Source: Exiguobacterium aurantiacum | GTDB taxonomy: Bacteria > Bacillota > Bacilli > Exiguobacteriales > Exiguobacteriaceae | Direction: 5' to 3' | Length of the DNA: 64,000 bases | NCBI RefSeq assembly: GCF_001766415.1 | Contig: NZ_MKXO01000002.1 | Span: 248,001-312,000, forward strand | In this document: piece by piece, positions 37,989 through 45,881 of the stretch | How positions within the stretch are numbered: the stretch's first letter is position 1 | Layout of the letters: each line of letters opens with the position of its first letter | Program-made: the position numbers and the translations under genes | The notes under the pieces: generated by a model | The model's database searches: none | What the model was told of the DNA's origin: nothing | What the model saw: the letters and a program-made list of their open reading frames with translations, nothing else

Positions 37989-38150
37989 AAAAGCGCACAC
38001 CAAAGAAAGGTGTGCGCTGCATGCCGACGGCTCGAACACGTTCGTTCCGTCTAGCCGACAACTGTCGGGGTAGTTTTTGACAGCTCCGTTTCAGGACGGC
38101 GGTGGAAAGTTCCCGTAGGTCATCTCCACCAATCCTGACGCGTCTCTGCT
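37989..38150 (-). ncRNA. Structured 5' leader with attenuator upstream of sbtA, class unknown
   Basis: On the minus strand the RNA would start near 38147. Helices seen: CAGGA/TCCTG (38136-38132 with 38095-38091) enclosing GGTGGA/TCCACC (38130-38125 with 38106-38101); CTGTC/GACAG (38083-38079 with 38066-38062) against a competing CCGAC/GTCGG (38068-38064 with 38059-38055); GACGG/CCGTC (38051-38047 with 38030-38026). The end is an intrinsic terminator, GCGCACACC / GGTGTGCGC (38017-37993) with TTTT (37992-37989), located before the sbtA ribosome site. This is the build of a riboswitch or other transcription attenuator. I could not match it to a known class. Confidence 0.6.
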
Positions 38151-38153
38151 TCT

Positions 38154-38182
38154 AGTGTAAAAATGTCATTACGCCTTGTCAA
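38154..38182 (-). promoter_or_regulatory. sbtA promoter
   Basis: Perfect -35 TTGACA (38182-38177), 17-base spacer, -10 TACACT (38159-38154) on the minus strand. The -35 lies inside the last codons of the MpsC-like gene, so sbtA can be transcribed apart from the spe operon. Confidence 0.78.
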
Positions 38183-38537
38183 CCACATCGTCCCACGCTG
38201 CATCCAACCGAAAGACGATGAGGCGTTCGCCTGTCTTCGTGCTGATGTCCGTATGGAGCGACACGAGCCGTCTCCCAAGCACGTCATGAATGATCGTCTC
38301 GAGTTGGACCCGGCCGGATTCGACGAGGTTGTTGCGGTATTTCTTTAACTGTTCGCGACCACTCGACTTCGCGGCGAGTTCATACTCGGCCGGGGTCAAG
38401 ACGCCTTGCAGCGTCACGATGGCCAAGTCGCGGAGCAGGTCACTCTTACACGTTAATGAACCGCGTCCAAGATACTCTTTCTCCCATTGGGTGATCCGGG
38501 CGCTCAGTTCCATCTCGAGCTGACCTTTTTTCTTCAT
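38169..38537 (-). CDS. DUF2294/MpsC-like protein
   Basis: 122 residues, one domain. KGQLEMELSARITQWEKEYLGRG near the start and the central YRNNLVESGRVQLETIIHDVLGRRLVSLHTDIS are the family signature of DUF2294, renamed MpsC because members belong to the membrane potential-generating Mps system linked to dissolved inorganic carbon uptake. The domain itself has no membrane span; its role is not known in detail. It starts 2 bases after the speB stop, so translation is probably coupled. Its position just before sbtA supports a carbon-uptake role. Confidence 0.82.
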   Translation of the reverse strand: MKKKGQLEMELSARITQWEKEYLGRGSLTCKSDLLRDLAIVTLQGVLTPAEYELAAKSSGREQLKKYRNNLVESGRVQLETIIHDVLGRRLVSLHTDISTKTGERLIVFRLDAAWDDVVDKA

Positions 38538-38539
38538 CG

Positions 38540-39421
38540 TTACTTCACGAATCCGATCATCATCTCGCGAAGAATCTTCGCGGCGGCAATCGCCGTCATG
38601 TCTGACTGATCATAAGCCGGTGACACTTCGACGAGGTCGGCACCGATGATATCGAGGTCAGCGTTGGCGATGGCATGGACCGACTCGAGCAACTCTTTCG
38701 TCGTGATGCCGCCGATCTCTTGCGTGCCGGTTCCTGGTGCGGCCGACGGGTCAAGGACGTCGATGTCGATCGTGACGTACACTTTTTTTCCGGCGAGCGT
38801 CGGCAGGACGCGCTTGAGCGGTTCGAGCACTTCATACTTGTACAAGTTGTAGCCGACTTCTTTTGCCCAGTCGAACTCTTCTTTCATCCCCGAACGAATC
38901 CCGAACGAGTAGCAGTTCGACGGCCCAATCAAGTTGGCCGCTTTTTTGAGCGGTGTCGAGTGCGAGAGCGGCTCGCCTTCGTAATCGTCACGAAGGTCGG
39001 TGTGCGCGTCGAGGTGCAAGATGACGAAGTCGTCCCCGTACGCGTCATGCATCGCCTTGATGACCGGCCACGTGACGAGGTGTTCACCACCCATACCGAG
39101 CGGGAACTTCCCTTCTTTGATGACGTCTTTGACGAACGACTCGATCATGTCGAGCGACTTTTGGGCGTTGCCGAACGGAAGCGGGATGTCTCCTGCGTCA
39201 TAGACGGCCGCTTCGTTCAAGTCCCCGTCAAGGTACGGGCTGTATTCTTCGAGTCCGATCGAGACTTCACGGATGCGGTTCGGACCGAAACGTGAGCCCG
39301 GACGGAAACTGACCGTCCAGTCCATCGGCATGCCGTAAAGGACCGTCTTCGCTTCCGTCACTTCCGGTAGGCTCGCGATAAATACTTTCCCTGAGTAGGC
39401 TTCATCGAATCGTTTGATCAT
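38540..39421 (-). CDS. speB: Agmatinase
   Basis: Hydrolyses agmatine to putrescine and urea; manganese enzyme of the ureohydrolase family. 293 residues. Metal ligands are seen in [10 protein letters not shown] (His), [15 protein letters not shown] (Asp, His, Asp) and [16 protein letters not shown] (Asp, Asp), with the family end [12 protein letters not shown]. The ATG overlaps the speE stop (ATGA), so the two are coupled. Together with speE it gives the arginine/agmatine route to spermidine; speA is not in the window. Confidence 0.96.
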   Translation of the reverse strand: MIKRFDEAYSGKVFIASLPEVTEAKTVLYGMPMDWTVSFRPGSRFGPNRIREVSIGLEEYSPYLDGDLNEAAVYDAGDIPLPFGNAQKSLDMIESFVKDVIKEGKFPLGMGGEHLVTWPVIKAMHDAYGDDFVILHLDAHTDLRDDYEGEPLSHSTPLKKAANLIGPSNCYSFGIRSGMKEEFDWAKEVGYNLYKYEVLEPLKRVLPTLAGKKVYVTIDIDVLDPSAAPGTGTQEIGGITTKELLESVHAIANADLDIIGADLVEVSPAYDQSDMTAIAAAKILREMMIGFVK

Positions 39422-40257
39422 TTCGTCAAGTCCTCCACGAATTTAGGAAGTACGAACGCCGCCGAGTGAAGCGCTGGCGTGTAGTATTTCGTCTCGATAT
39501 CGTGGAACCGCTCAGCCGGTACTTGAAGCGGGTCGTACTTCTTCGAGCCAATCGTGAACGTCCACAAGCCGCTCGGGTACGTCGGTACGTTGGCTGTGTA
39601 CAGCTTCGTGATTGGGAAGATCTCTTTCACGTCACGCTGTACCGTTTGGATGAGTTCTGGTGTGAACCACGGGTTATCCGACTGCGCGACGAAAATTCCA
39701 TCGTCTTTGAGCGCTTTCGAGATTCCCGCGTAGAACCCTTTCGTGAACAAGTTCGCTGCCGGTCCGACCGGTTCAGTCGAATCGACCATGATGACGTCGT
39801 ACTCGTTCTCAGACTTCGCGATATGCATGAAGCCGTCGCCGACGATGACTTCGACGCGTGGGTTATCGAGCTCACCCGCAATATTTGGCAAGTATTTCTT
39901 CGAATATTCAATGACTTTCCCGTCGATGTCGACAAGAACCGCTTTCTCGACTGTTGGGTGTTTCATAATCTCACGGATGACTCCACCGTCGCCGCCGCCG
40001 ACCACGAGAACGTGTTTCGGGTTAGGGTGCGTGAACAGTGGCACGTGCGCCACCATCTCGTGATAGACGAATTCGTCTTTATCCGTCGTCATGACCATTC
40101 CGTCAAGCAACAACATTGTACCGAACTCGTCCGTTTCGACCATCTCTAGTCGTTGAAACTCCGTTTGTTCGCTCTCATAAACGTGGTTAACCCGGAACGT
40201 GATCCCGTAATCTTCTGTCTGGTGCTCCGTAAACCATAACTTTAATTTTTGGTCCAT
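39418..40257 (-). CDS. speE: Spermidine synthase
   Basis: Transfers aminopropyl from decarboxylated S-adenosylmethionine to putrescine. 279 residues (B. subtilis 276). The motifs [19 protein letters not shown] (SAM-type binding), [18 protein letters not shown] and [16 protein letters not shown] (catalytic Asp) are present; [11 protein letters not shown] is the N-terminal gate. The ATG at 40257 follows AAAGGGGTTCTATCG; the frame extends 29 codons upstream without ribosome site. It is the first gene of speE - speB - mpsC-like. Confidence 0.96.
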   Translation of the reverse strand: MDQKLKLWFTEHQTEDYGITFRVNHVYESEQTEFQRLEMVETDEFGTMLLLDGMVMTTDKDEFVYHEMVAHVPLFTHPNPKHVLVVGGGDGGVIREIMKHPTVEKAVLVDIDGKVIEYSKKYLPNIAGELDNPRVEVIVGDGFMHIAKSENEYDVIMVDSTEPVGPAANLFTKGFYAGISKALKDDGIFVAQSDNPWFTPELIQTVQRDVKEIFPITKLYTANVPTYPSGLWTFTIGSKKYDPLQVPAERFHDIETKYYTPALHSAAFVLPKFVEDLTK

Positions 40258-40462
40258 CGATAGAACCCCTTTCTGTTCAAAAAGTTGTTCGTATGCGAGT
40301 GGCGTTTTGAGGCGCTTCTTATTCATACGATAGGAAGTATACAAAAACTGTCCGCATTTTGCACGATTTTTTTATTTATTCGTCCAGATGTGTGATTTTT
40401 CCATGAGGTTTAGCCGATAAACTGGATATAGATGTATTTTATAACAGTAAAGGAGGGATCCT

Positions 40463-41383
40463 ATGTGGTCTCCTTGCGTGGCCTGCTCCACGACAATCCC
40501 GCTCTTTGAACGGGGCTTGTTGGTCGTCAACGACCAACCTCAGCCATACGAATCATTTGATGAACTCAAGACTAAGCTATCTTCGGTCGAGGACAATGTA
40601 TATTGTGTCAACCCTGCCACGAAACAGCAAACGCCGATTCTACCAGCAGTCGATTTGCTCGAACAGATCGCCAACCGTGACACGATCGAGCTGATCCAAC
40701 ACGGGGAGTTCGAAAGTCACCTGCAACCGATCATCCACCTCGACACAGGTGAACGGTTCGGTTACGAGGCGCTCCTTCGCAGCCCGAACAATATCTCGCC
40801 TGGGGAGCTGTTCCGCGCCGCCAACCGGTTCGGACTTCATTCGAAGCTCGACCAACGCGCCCGGTCCGAGGCGATCAAAGCGACGTATCACGCCGTCGCG
40901 CCTCACGAGAAGACGTTCATCAACTTCTTGCCGTCGACGATCTACAATCCTGACTACTGCCTGCAACACACGTTCGAAGTCATCGACCGCTACGGGCTCA
41001 GTGCCGAACGCTTCATCTTTGAAGTCGTCGAGACGGAGAAAGTCCAGGACGTCGCTCATTTGCAGCACGTGTTCGCCACATATAAGAAACGTGGTATGAA
41101 AGTCGCACTCGACGATGTCGGCGCCGGCTTCTCGACGCTCGATATGTTACAGCGGCTCGAGCCCGATTACGTCAAAATCGATCGGTCGTATATTTCGTTT
41201 TGTGACCAAGATGCCGAGAAACGTACGTTCTTGAAAAATGTGCGTCAATTGACGCGCTCGATGGGCATCACCATCCTCGCCGAAGGGATCGAACGCGCCG
41301 AAGAGGTCGACGTCTGTCGCGAACTCGGTTATGATCTCGCCCAAGGTTATTTCTTCGGCAAACCGTCTCCATACGCACTATGA
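40463..41383 (+). CDS. EAL-domain cyclic di-GMP phosphodiesterase
   Basis: 306 residues. After about 75 N-terminal residues of unknown type, with a CVAC cysteine pair at residues 5-8, comes a complete EAL domain. Key residues are in place: GYEALLR, the Asn in FINFLP, Glu in FEVVETE, the Asp pair in LDDVGAGFSTLD, the Lys in YVKIDRSYI, Glu in LAEGIE, and AQGYFFGKP with Gln. An active phosphodiesterase that degrades c-di-GMP is expected. No membrane span is seen. The start follows AAAGGAGGGATCCT. It is divergent from speE, alone in its transcript. Confidence 0.92.
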   Translation: MWSPCVACSTTIPLFERGLLVVNDQPQPYESFDELKTKLSSVEDNVYCVNPATKQQTPILPAVDLLEQIANRDTIELIQHGEFESHLQPIIHLDTGERFGYEALLRSPNNISPGELFRAANRFGLHSKLDQRARSEAIKATYHAVAPHEKTFINFLPSTIYNPDYCLQHTFEVIDRYGLSAERFIFEVVETEKVQDVAHLQHVFATYKKRGMKVALDDVGAGFSTLDMLQRLEPDYVKIDRSYISFCDQDAEKRTFLKNVRQLTRSMGITILAEGIERAEEVDVCRELGYDLAQGYFFGKPSPYAL

Positions 41384-41422
41384 AAACAAAGGCCTAGAGC
41401 GAACGCTCTAGGCCTTTGTTTT
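41383..41422. terminator. Bidirectional terminator between the EAL gene and the lipoprotein gene
   Basis: AAAACAAAGGCCTAGAGCG pairs with GCTCTAGGCCTTTGTTTT around a tiny loop; it covers both stop codons' flanks. Confidence 0.88.
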
Positions 41423-41574
41423 CAATCGTCCTCTTCTTCTGTATCTTCATTCATATCGTCTTCTTGCATTTCCGTGTCGTCGTTGTTCATCGGTTCCTCG
41501 TCCGCTCCCCCGCAAGCGCCGAGAATGATGCCTGTCGCCAGCAGCGACGCAGCCAATGTGCCTTTTCGTTTCAT
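41422..41574 (-). CDS. Small acidic lipoprotein
   Basis: 50 residues. A signal peptide of the lipoprotein type (MKRKGTLAASLLATGIILGAC) with lipobox LGAC puts the Cys at about residue 21; the mature part is under 30 residues and almost wholly Asp, Glu, Met and Asn. The ATG at 41574 follows AAAAAGGGGTGTGTTTG. No function can be inferred from so short an acidic tail. It is a single gene. Confidence 0.75.
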   Translation of the reverse strand: MKRKGTLAASLLATGIILGACGGADEEPMNNDDTEMQEDDMNEDTEEEDD

Positions 41575-41654
41575 CAAACACACCCCTTTTTGAAAGTTCT
41601 GTCGTACAGTAAGGTTTATTCCCTCCACTTGCCCACTCAAACGTCTTTTTTAGA

Positions 41655-41756
41655 GTGAACTACTCACCACTTATTTGCTTCGCAAGCGATTCATCTCCCA
41701 CCTACGCTGGGCTTCGCCCCAGACGCTTAGAGGTGGGAGAATTCTCGCTTAATTAG
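41655..41756. mobile_element. Remnant resembling an IS200/IS605-type element end
   Basis: About 100 bases with nested hairpins and no gene: GCTTCGCAAGC (41678-41688), then CTCCCACCT (41695-41703) against AGGTGGGAG (41731-41739) enclosing CTGGG / CCCAG. The first 23 bases (41655-41677, GTGAACTACTCACCACTTAT and TTG) recur exactly at 62929-62951. Such hairpin-bearing ends flank IS200/IS605 elements, and the GGTGGGAG motif is common there. No tnpA or tnpB is found. Whether it is an IS end or a host repeat is not settled. Confidence 0.5.
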
Positions 41757-41822
41757 ATTAAAACTGTCTGATTGGTGGAATCAATTTAGTGATGACAACT
41801 GAACAGAAAGAAGGTGTACCTT

Positions 41823-43343
41823 TTGAAACGACGTGTCTTACAACTAATCGGAATGTTCGTCCTCGGCATCTTCCTTCTGCTATCACTTTACTCGATCGAT
41901 GGATTGATCCCGTTTTTGATTGGTGTCGGCATCATCGCGCCGCTCATCGTCGGTTGGAATATTTTATTTGACCAAGTTCAACCGCAAGCGAAGCTCGCCT
42001 GGCTGCTCACCGTCTTGTTCATCCCGTTTCTCGGCGCTCTCGCCTGGGTGCTATTCGGCCGGACGCCGAAACGCCACCGCCGGATCAAACGAACTTCGTC
42101 TGAGATTCGGATGTTCCGGCACGCAATCGAAGCCGACCGCGTTGAGACGACGAATGACGTATCCGACCGGTTCCCTCTCACGAGAGCGCTCGAAAAAATG
42201 GGCGCGACCGGTGCCGACGGTCATACGGCGACGAAACTACTCGTCAACGGAGATGAAAAGTACGACGCTGTGCTCAAAGATATCGAGCACGCGACGCACC
42301 ATATCCACGTCCAATATTACTTGTTCCGGACCGATGAGATCTCCCTGAAGATTCGCGACGCCTTAATCAAAAGATCCAATGAAAACGTCACCGTCCGTTT
42401 TCTTTATGACGGTCTCGGCAGCCAAGAGATCAGCGAAGAATTCCTCGAGCCGCTCCGCAAGTCGCGGGTGCACGTCGAAGCGTTCGATCCGGTCGTGCAT
42501 CCGCTGCTCGTCTTTAACGCCAACTTCCGGAATCATCAAAAACTCATCGTGTTCGACGGACGGATCGCTTACACTGGTGGACTTAATGTCGGCGATGAAT
42601 ATCTCGGCAGGCATAAGAAGCTCGGTTTTTGGCGAGATACGCATTTGCGGGTCGAAGGACCACTCGTCCGGGAGCTTCAGCGTCTGTTCATCGAGAATTG
42701 GCTTTACGCCGGACATGAAGAAGATAGCGAGACGTGGGACCTGTTCGCCGATGCTAAACACCTTCCGGAATATTTCATTAACGAACCAAAAGACGCGAAC
42801 GGGGCGACACAACTACTCGTGACGTCTCCCGGTAAGGACGTCACGATCCGGGACGGGCTGATGCGTCTGTTGATGGAAGCGAAAGAATCGATTTGGATCA
42901 CGACCCCTTACTTGATCCCGCCGCCCGAACTGCTCGCCGTGCTAGAAGTCGCGGGGAAAAGCGGCATCGACGTTCGTATCGTCGTCCCAGGACAAGGCGA
43001 CGAATGGTTCAGTTTCCATGCGACCGAATATTATTTCGAGCAACTGCTGAAACGGAACATCCGCATTTATAAATACAATCGTCATTTCATCCATGCAAAA
43101 ACCGTCCTCATCGACGGCAAGATTGCGCTCGTTGGGACGGCTAACTTTGATTTCCGCAGCATGTATTTGAATCACGAGATGACGATCGCCCAGTTCGAGA
43201 CGTCATCAATCGGTCAACTGCATGACGCGTTTTTGAAAGACTTCGACGAGTCGATTCTCGTCGACTGGTCGATGCTCCGAAAAAAATCGAACGGCAAACG
43301 GTTCATCGAGGCGTTCTGTCATATCTTCTCGCCGTTGCTTTGA
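41823..43343 (+). CDS. cls: Cardiolipin synthase
   Basis: Joins two phosphatidylglycerols to cardiolipin and glycerol; membrane enzyme of the phospholipase D superfamily. 506 residues: two N-terminal spans (about residues 5-60), then two HKD motifs, NFRNHQKLIVFDGRIAYTGG and HFIHAKTVLIDGKIALVGT, each with downstream GG-N or N-F-D. Start is TTG at 41823, 6 bases after AAGGTG; a GTG three codons earlier is possible. Its 3' end overlaps the convergent VTT gene by 25 bases. Confidence 0.94.
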   Translation: MKRRVLQLIGMFVLGIFLLLSLYSIDGLIPFLIGVGIIAPLIVGWNILFDQVQPQAKLAWLLTVLFIPFLGALAWVLFGRTPKRHRRIKRTSSEIRMFRHAIEADRVETTNDVSDRFPLTRALEKMGATGADGHTATKLLVNGDEKYDAVLKDIEHATHHIHVQYYLFRTDEISLKIRDALIKRSNENVTVRFLYDGLGSQEISEEFLEPLRKSRVHVEAFDPVVHPLLVFNANFRNHQKLIVFDGRIAYTGGLNVGDEYLGRHKKLGFWRDTHLRVEGPLVRELQRLFIENWLYAGHEEDSETWDLFADAKHLPEYFINEPKDANGATQLLVTSPGKDVTIRDGLMRLLMEAKESIWITTPYLIPPPELLAVLEVAGKSGIDVRIVVPGQGDEWFSFHATEYYFEQLLKRNIRIYKYNRHFIHAKTVLIDGKIALVGTANFDFRSMYLNHEMTIAQFETSSIGQLHDAFLKDFDESILVDWSMLRKKSNGKRFIEAFCHIFSPLL

Positions 43344-43855
43344 AACACACGCCAGAGGAGATAAATGAGCACGAGTAGCGCGATCAGCACGAATTGCCAA
43401 CCGGGCGCAACACTCATCACGGCCGTGACCGCGAGCGCCTCGATGAGGAGCGCCGGGATTTTCCCAATCGTGCTCGCCGCGGCGAACGACGGGAGCGTCA
43501 TCCGACTGAACGCGGCCGATAACGTGACGAGTCCGGACGGAACGAACGGCATGAGTCGCATCCCGAGGACGAGGAACCACGCCTCAACCCCGCTCGCCTC
43601 GCGGAGACGCTTGAAGCGCTTTCCGCTCGGTGACGTATACGTTTGTAGCGCACGTCGGTACAGTACGAAACTGATGACCGCTCCAACCGCCTCACCGATG
43701 ATCGAGACAGTGACGCCGAGACCGAAACCGAGAATGTTTACGTTCAGCGCCGTCAAAAACGCGCTCGGTAACACGCCAGCGACGGCGATGGCACTGTTCA
43801 AGACGATGCTGATGACGACAAACAGCGGGATCGGGAGCAGTTCCCATTCCATCAT
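43319..43855 (-). CDS. VTT/TVP38-like membrane protein
   Basis: 178 residues with about five hydrophobic segments. The VTT pattern is present in short form: GVLPSAFLTALNVNILG, GEAVGAVISFVLYRR, and LGMRLMPFVPSGLVTLSAAFSRM. It is smaller than the other VTT protein (11440). The family is proposed to move or scramble lipids, which would fit beside cls, but this is inference. The ATG pair at 43855 follows GGGGTTTGA. It is convergent with cls, 25-base overlap. Confidence 0.8.
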   Translation of the reverse strand: MMEWELLPIPLFVVISIVLNSAIAVAGVLPSAFLTALNVNILGFGLGVTVSIIGEAVGAVISFVLYRRALQTYTSPSGKRFKRLREASGVEAWFLVLGMRLMPFVPSGLVTLSAAFSRMTLPSFAAASTIGKIPALLIEALAVTAVMSVAPGWQFVLIALLVLIYLLWRVFQSNGEKI

Positions 43856-43869
43856 TCAAACCCCATTTC

Positions 43870-43902
43870 AAAAGGCTGACCCCGCGAGGTCAGCCTTTGT
43901 TT
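43870..43902. terminator. Terminator after the DAACS symporter gene
   Basis: AAAGGCTGACC pairs with GGTCAGCCTTT around a short loop. T-rich flanks occur on the plus side and a short T run on the minus side. Confidence 0.75.
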
Positions 43903-45164
43903 TATTTCGCTTCGACTTCATCCCACGCGTCTTCGTCGACAGGTGGAAGGTGTTTCTCTTCAAGCTTCGCTACAACGACCGCACACGTCGCGTCACCCGT
44001 GATGTTGACGGACGTACGGAGCATATCGAGGATACGGTCGACCCCGATGATGAGGGCGATCCCTTCGACCGGCAAGTTGACCGACTGTAAGACGAGCGCG
44101 AGCATGATGAGCCCGACACCCGGCACACCAGCCGTCCCGATTGAGGCGAGCACCGCCGTGATGACGACCGTCACGAGCTCGGTGATCGTCAAGTCAGCGG
44201 CGAACACTTGGGCGATGAAGATGGTCGCGACCCCTTGCATGATGGCCGTTCCATCCATGTTCACCGTCGCACCAAGCGGTTGGACGAATGACGAGATCGA
44301 ACGCGGGACGCCGAGCTTCGTCTGGGCGAGTTCCATCGACACCGGAAGCGTCGCGTTTGAAGACGACGTCGAGAATGCGAGCGTGATCGCTTCATAGAAG
44401 TTTTTAAAGAAGAAGACCGGACTCATCTTGCCAAGCAAGATGAGCGCTCCGCCGTAGACGATGGTCGCATGTAAGAACAACGTCAAGACGACGGCAAACA
44501 TGTACCATGCCATCGCTGCGACAGCATCCAACCCGATACCGCCGATGGCCGAGGCGATCAGCGCGAAGGCACCGTATGGGGCGAGCTTCATGACCAAGTG
44601 AATGAGATGCATCATGATGCGATCCCCTTGTTTCACGAAGCGGCGCCACGTCTTGGCACGTTCGCCGAGGGCGATCATCGCAAACCCGATCAACGCCGCG
44701 AAAACGATAATCTGTAGCATGTTCCCTTCAGCGAGCGCTTGGATCGGGTTCGTCGGAATCATATTGACGAACGTCTGGACGATGTTCGACGATTCTTCGG
44801 TCGTTGTCGATTCAAATGCTAGATTGGCTGTATCGAAGTTGCCGCGTTCACCTGGCTTGATGACCGACGCGACACCCATCGCGAGCACGATGGCGAGCGC
44901 TGTCGTCGTCAAGAAGAACAGAAGCGCCTTCGACCCGACGCGACCGAGCTCTTTCGGGTCACCTAGGCCCATGACACCGAGAATGATCGAGAAGAAGACG
45001 ATTGGGACGACTAACATTTTAATCAAGTTCAAAAACACTGTCCCGACTGGGGATAGTATGTACGTATTGATCACGTCGTAGACGTTACCGGATAGGCCGG
45101 CGAGACCGAGACCGACGATGACCCCTAAGGCGAGGCCAATCAAAATTTTCTTAGTTTCACTCAT
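43902..45164 (-). CDS. Dicarboxylate/amino acid:cation symporter (DAACS)
   Basis: Sodium- or proton-coupled uptake of glutamate/aspartate or C4-dicarboxylates. 420 residues with the GltPh-like fold, eight spans and two hairpin loops. Signatures: FSTSSSNATLPVSMELAQ (hairpin 1, serine-rich), QPLGATVNMDGTAIMQGV (unwound helix 7) and ASIGTAGVPGVGLIMLALVLQ (hairpin 2). Substrate among the family cannot be settled; the Asp-Arg position in span 8 was not decisive by eye. The ATG follows AAAGAAAGGGTGACACG. It is monocistronic with a promoter carrying a palindrome. Confidence 0.92.
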   Translation of the reverse strand: MSETKKILIGLALGVIVGLGLAGLSGNVYDVINTYILSPVGTVFLNLIKMLVVPIVFFSIILGVMGLGDPKELGRVGSKALLFFLTTTALAIVLAMGVASVIKPGERGNFDTANLAFESTTTEESSNIVQTFVNMIPTNPIQALAEGNMLQIIVFAALIGFAMIALGERAKTWRRFVKQGDRIMMHLIHLVMKLAPYGAFALIASAIGGIGLDAVAAMAWYMFAVVLTLFLHATIVYGGALILLGKMSPVFFFKNFYEAITLAFSTSSSNATLPVSMELAQTKLGVPRSISSFVQPLGATVNMDGTAIMQGVATIFIAQVFAADLTITELVTVVITAVLASIGTAGVPGVGLIMLALVLQSVNLPVEGIALIIGVDRILDMLRTSVNITGDATCAVVVAKLEEKHLPPVDEDAWDEVEAK

Positions 45165-45197
45165 CGTGTCACCCTTTCTTTTTTACACAGTGCGTTT

Positions 45198-45227
45198 AGT
45201 ATAGCATAATGCTAAATTTTCTTACAA
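45198..45227 (-). promoter_or_regulatory. Promoter of the DAACS gene with palindromic spacer
   Basis: Minus strand TTGTAA (45227-45222), 18 bases, TATACT (45203-45198). The spacer holds the perfect palindrome TAGCATTATGCTA (45214-45202), a likely operator for an unidentified repressor. Confidence 0.6.
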
Positions 45228-45285
45228 TTCCGGTTGATTTGCGGGCCTTAACACGGTCATTTTCCCAAGTTGCTTCAAAAGAAAA

Positions 45286-45321
45286 CAAAAAAGATTGGAG
45301 ACCGTGACGGTCCAATCTTTT
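45286..45321 (-). terminator. Terminator of ywhD
   Basis: AAAGATTGGACCG pairs with CGGTCTCCAATCTTT around TCA with one bulge, followed on the minus strand by T residues. Confidence 0.85.
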
Positions 45322-45824
45322 TACTCGGCAGCGAGACGCGCGAGTTCAGTATGAAGTTCGGTCGACTGGTCCCATATCTCCGGACGGTGCTGTTGCAGAA
45401 ACTCCGCGAGCACGCTCCGTGACGGCGCATCCATCATATCGATGAGGATCCGTCCTTTGAGCGACTTGTCCATTTGGTTGACGTGATACGGGAGCAATTT
45501 GTACCCGCGACGCGCCTCCAAGTCAATCGACATGTCACAAGCCGCGATCCCGCCGTAGTAGAACCCTTCCGGCTTGCGTCCGACCGTCACCCAGACGATC
45601 CAATACGGTTTACCGTTCGGCACAGCTTCCGGGTCGGTCAAAAACTTGATCCGCTTCTCGATTGCCGACTTGGCGTGCATCGCACCCATGTCGATCACTG
45701 CCGTACCTGCCTCGACGTCGATGATGACGGGCGACATATTGTTCAAACTGAGCGATCCGACCCCGAAACCGCCGTGGCCGTCCGTCGCATCGTCAGCGAT
45801 AATGTTAAAGTTGATATCTTTCAT
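45321..45824 (-). CDS. ywhD: YwhD-family protein
   Basis: 167 residues (B. subtilis YwhD 172). The conserved start FNIIADDATDGHGGFGVGSL followed by LNNMSPVIIDVEAGTAVIDMGAMHAKSAIEK is diagnostic for the family. No membrane span. Function unknown; B. subtilis ywhD lies close to ywhB, which is a tautomerase, and a tautomerase gene occurs 7 kb away here. ATG at 45824 follows AGGGGGAGGGAATGCC. Confidence 0.88.
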   Translation of the reverse strand: MKDINFNIIADDATDGHGGFGVGSLSLNNMSPVIIDVEAGTAVIDMGAMHAKSAIEKRIKFLTDPEAVPNGKPYWIVWVTVGRKPEGFYYGGIAACDMSIDLEARRGYKLLPYHVNQMDKSLKGRILIDMMDAPSRSVLAEFLQQHRPEIWDQSTELHTELARLAAE

Positions 45825-45881
45825 GGCATTCCCTCCCCCTCTACTGTACACAAAGACGAGGGAACGTGGCAATCGCGAACG

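Noticed and set aside
37989-38150. T-box, S-box or FMN-type riboswitch in the sbtA leader
   Set aside because: The conserved cores (for instance the T-box AGGGTGG-A-CCGCG and the S-box GGTGGAGGGA) are not there; only GGTGGA is shared by chance.
41814-41823. GTG at 41814 as the start of cls
   Set aside because: It overlaps the AAGGTG ribosome site; the TTG at 41823 has the right distance.
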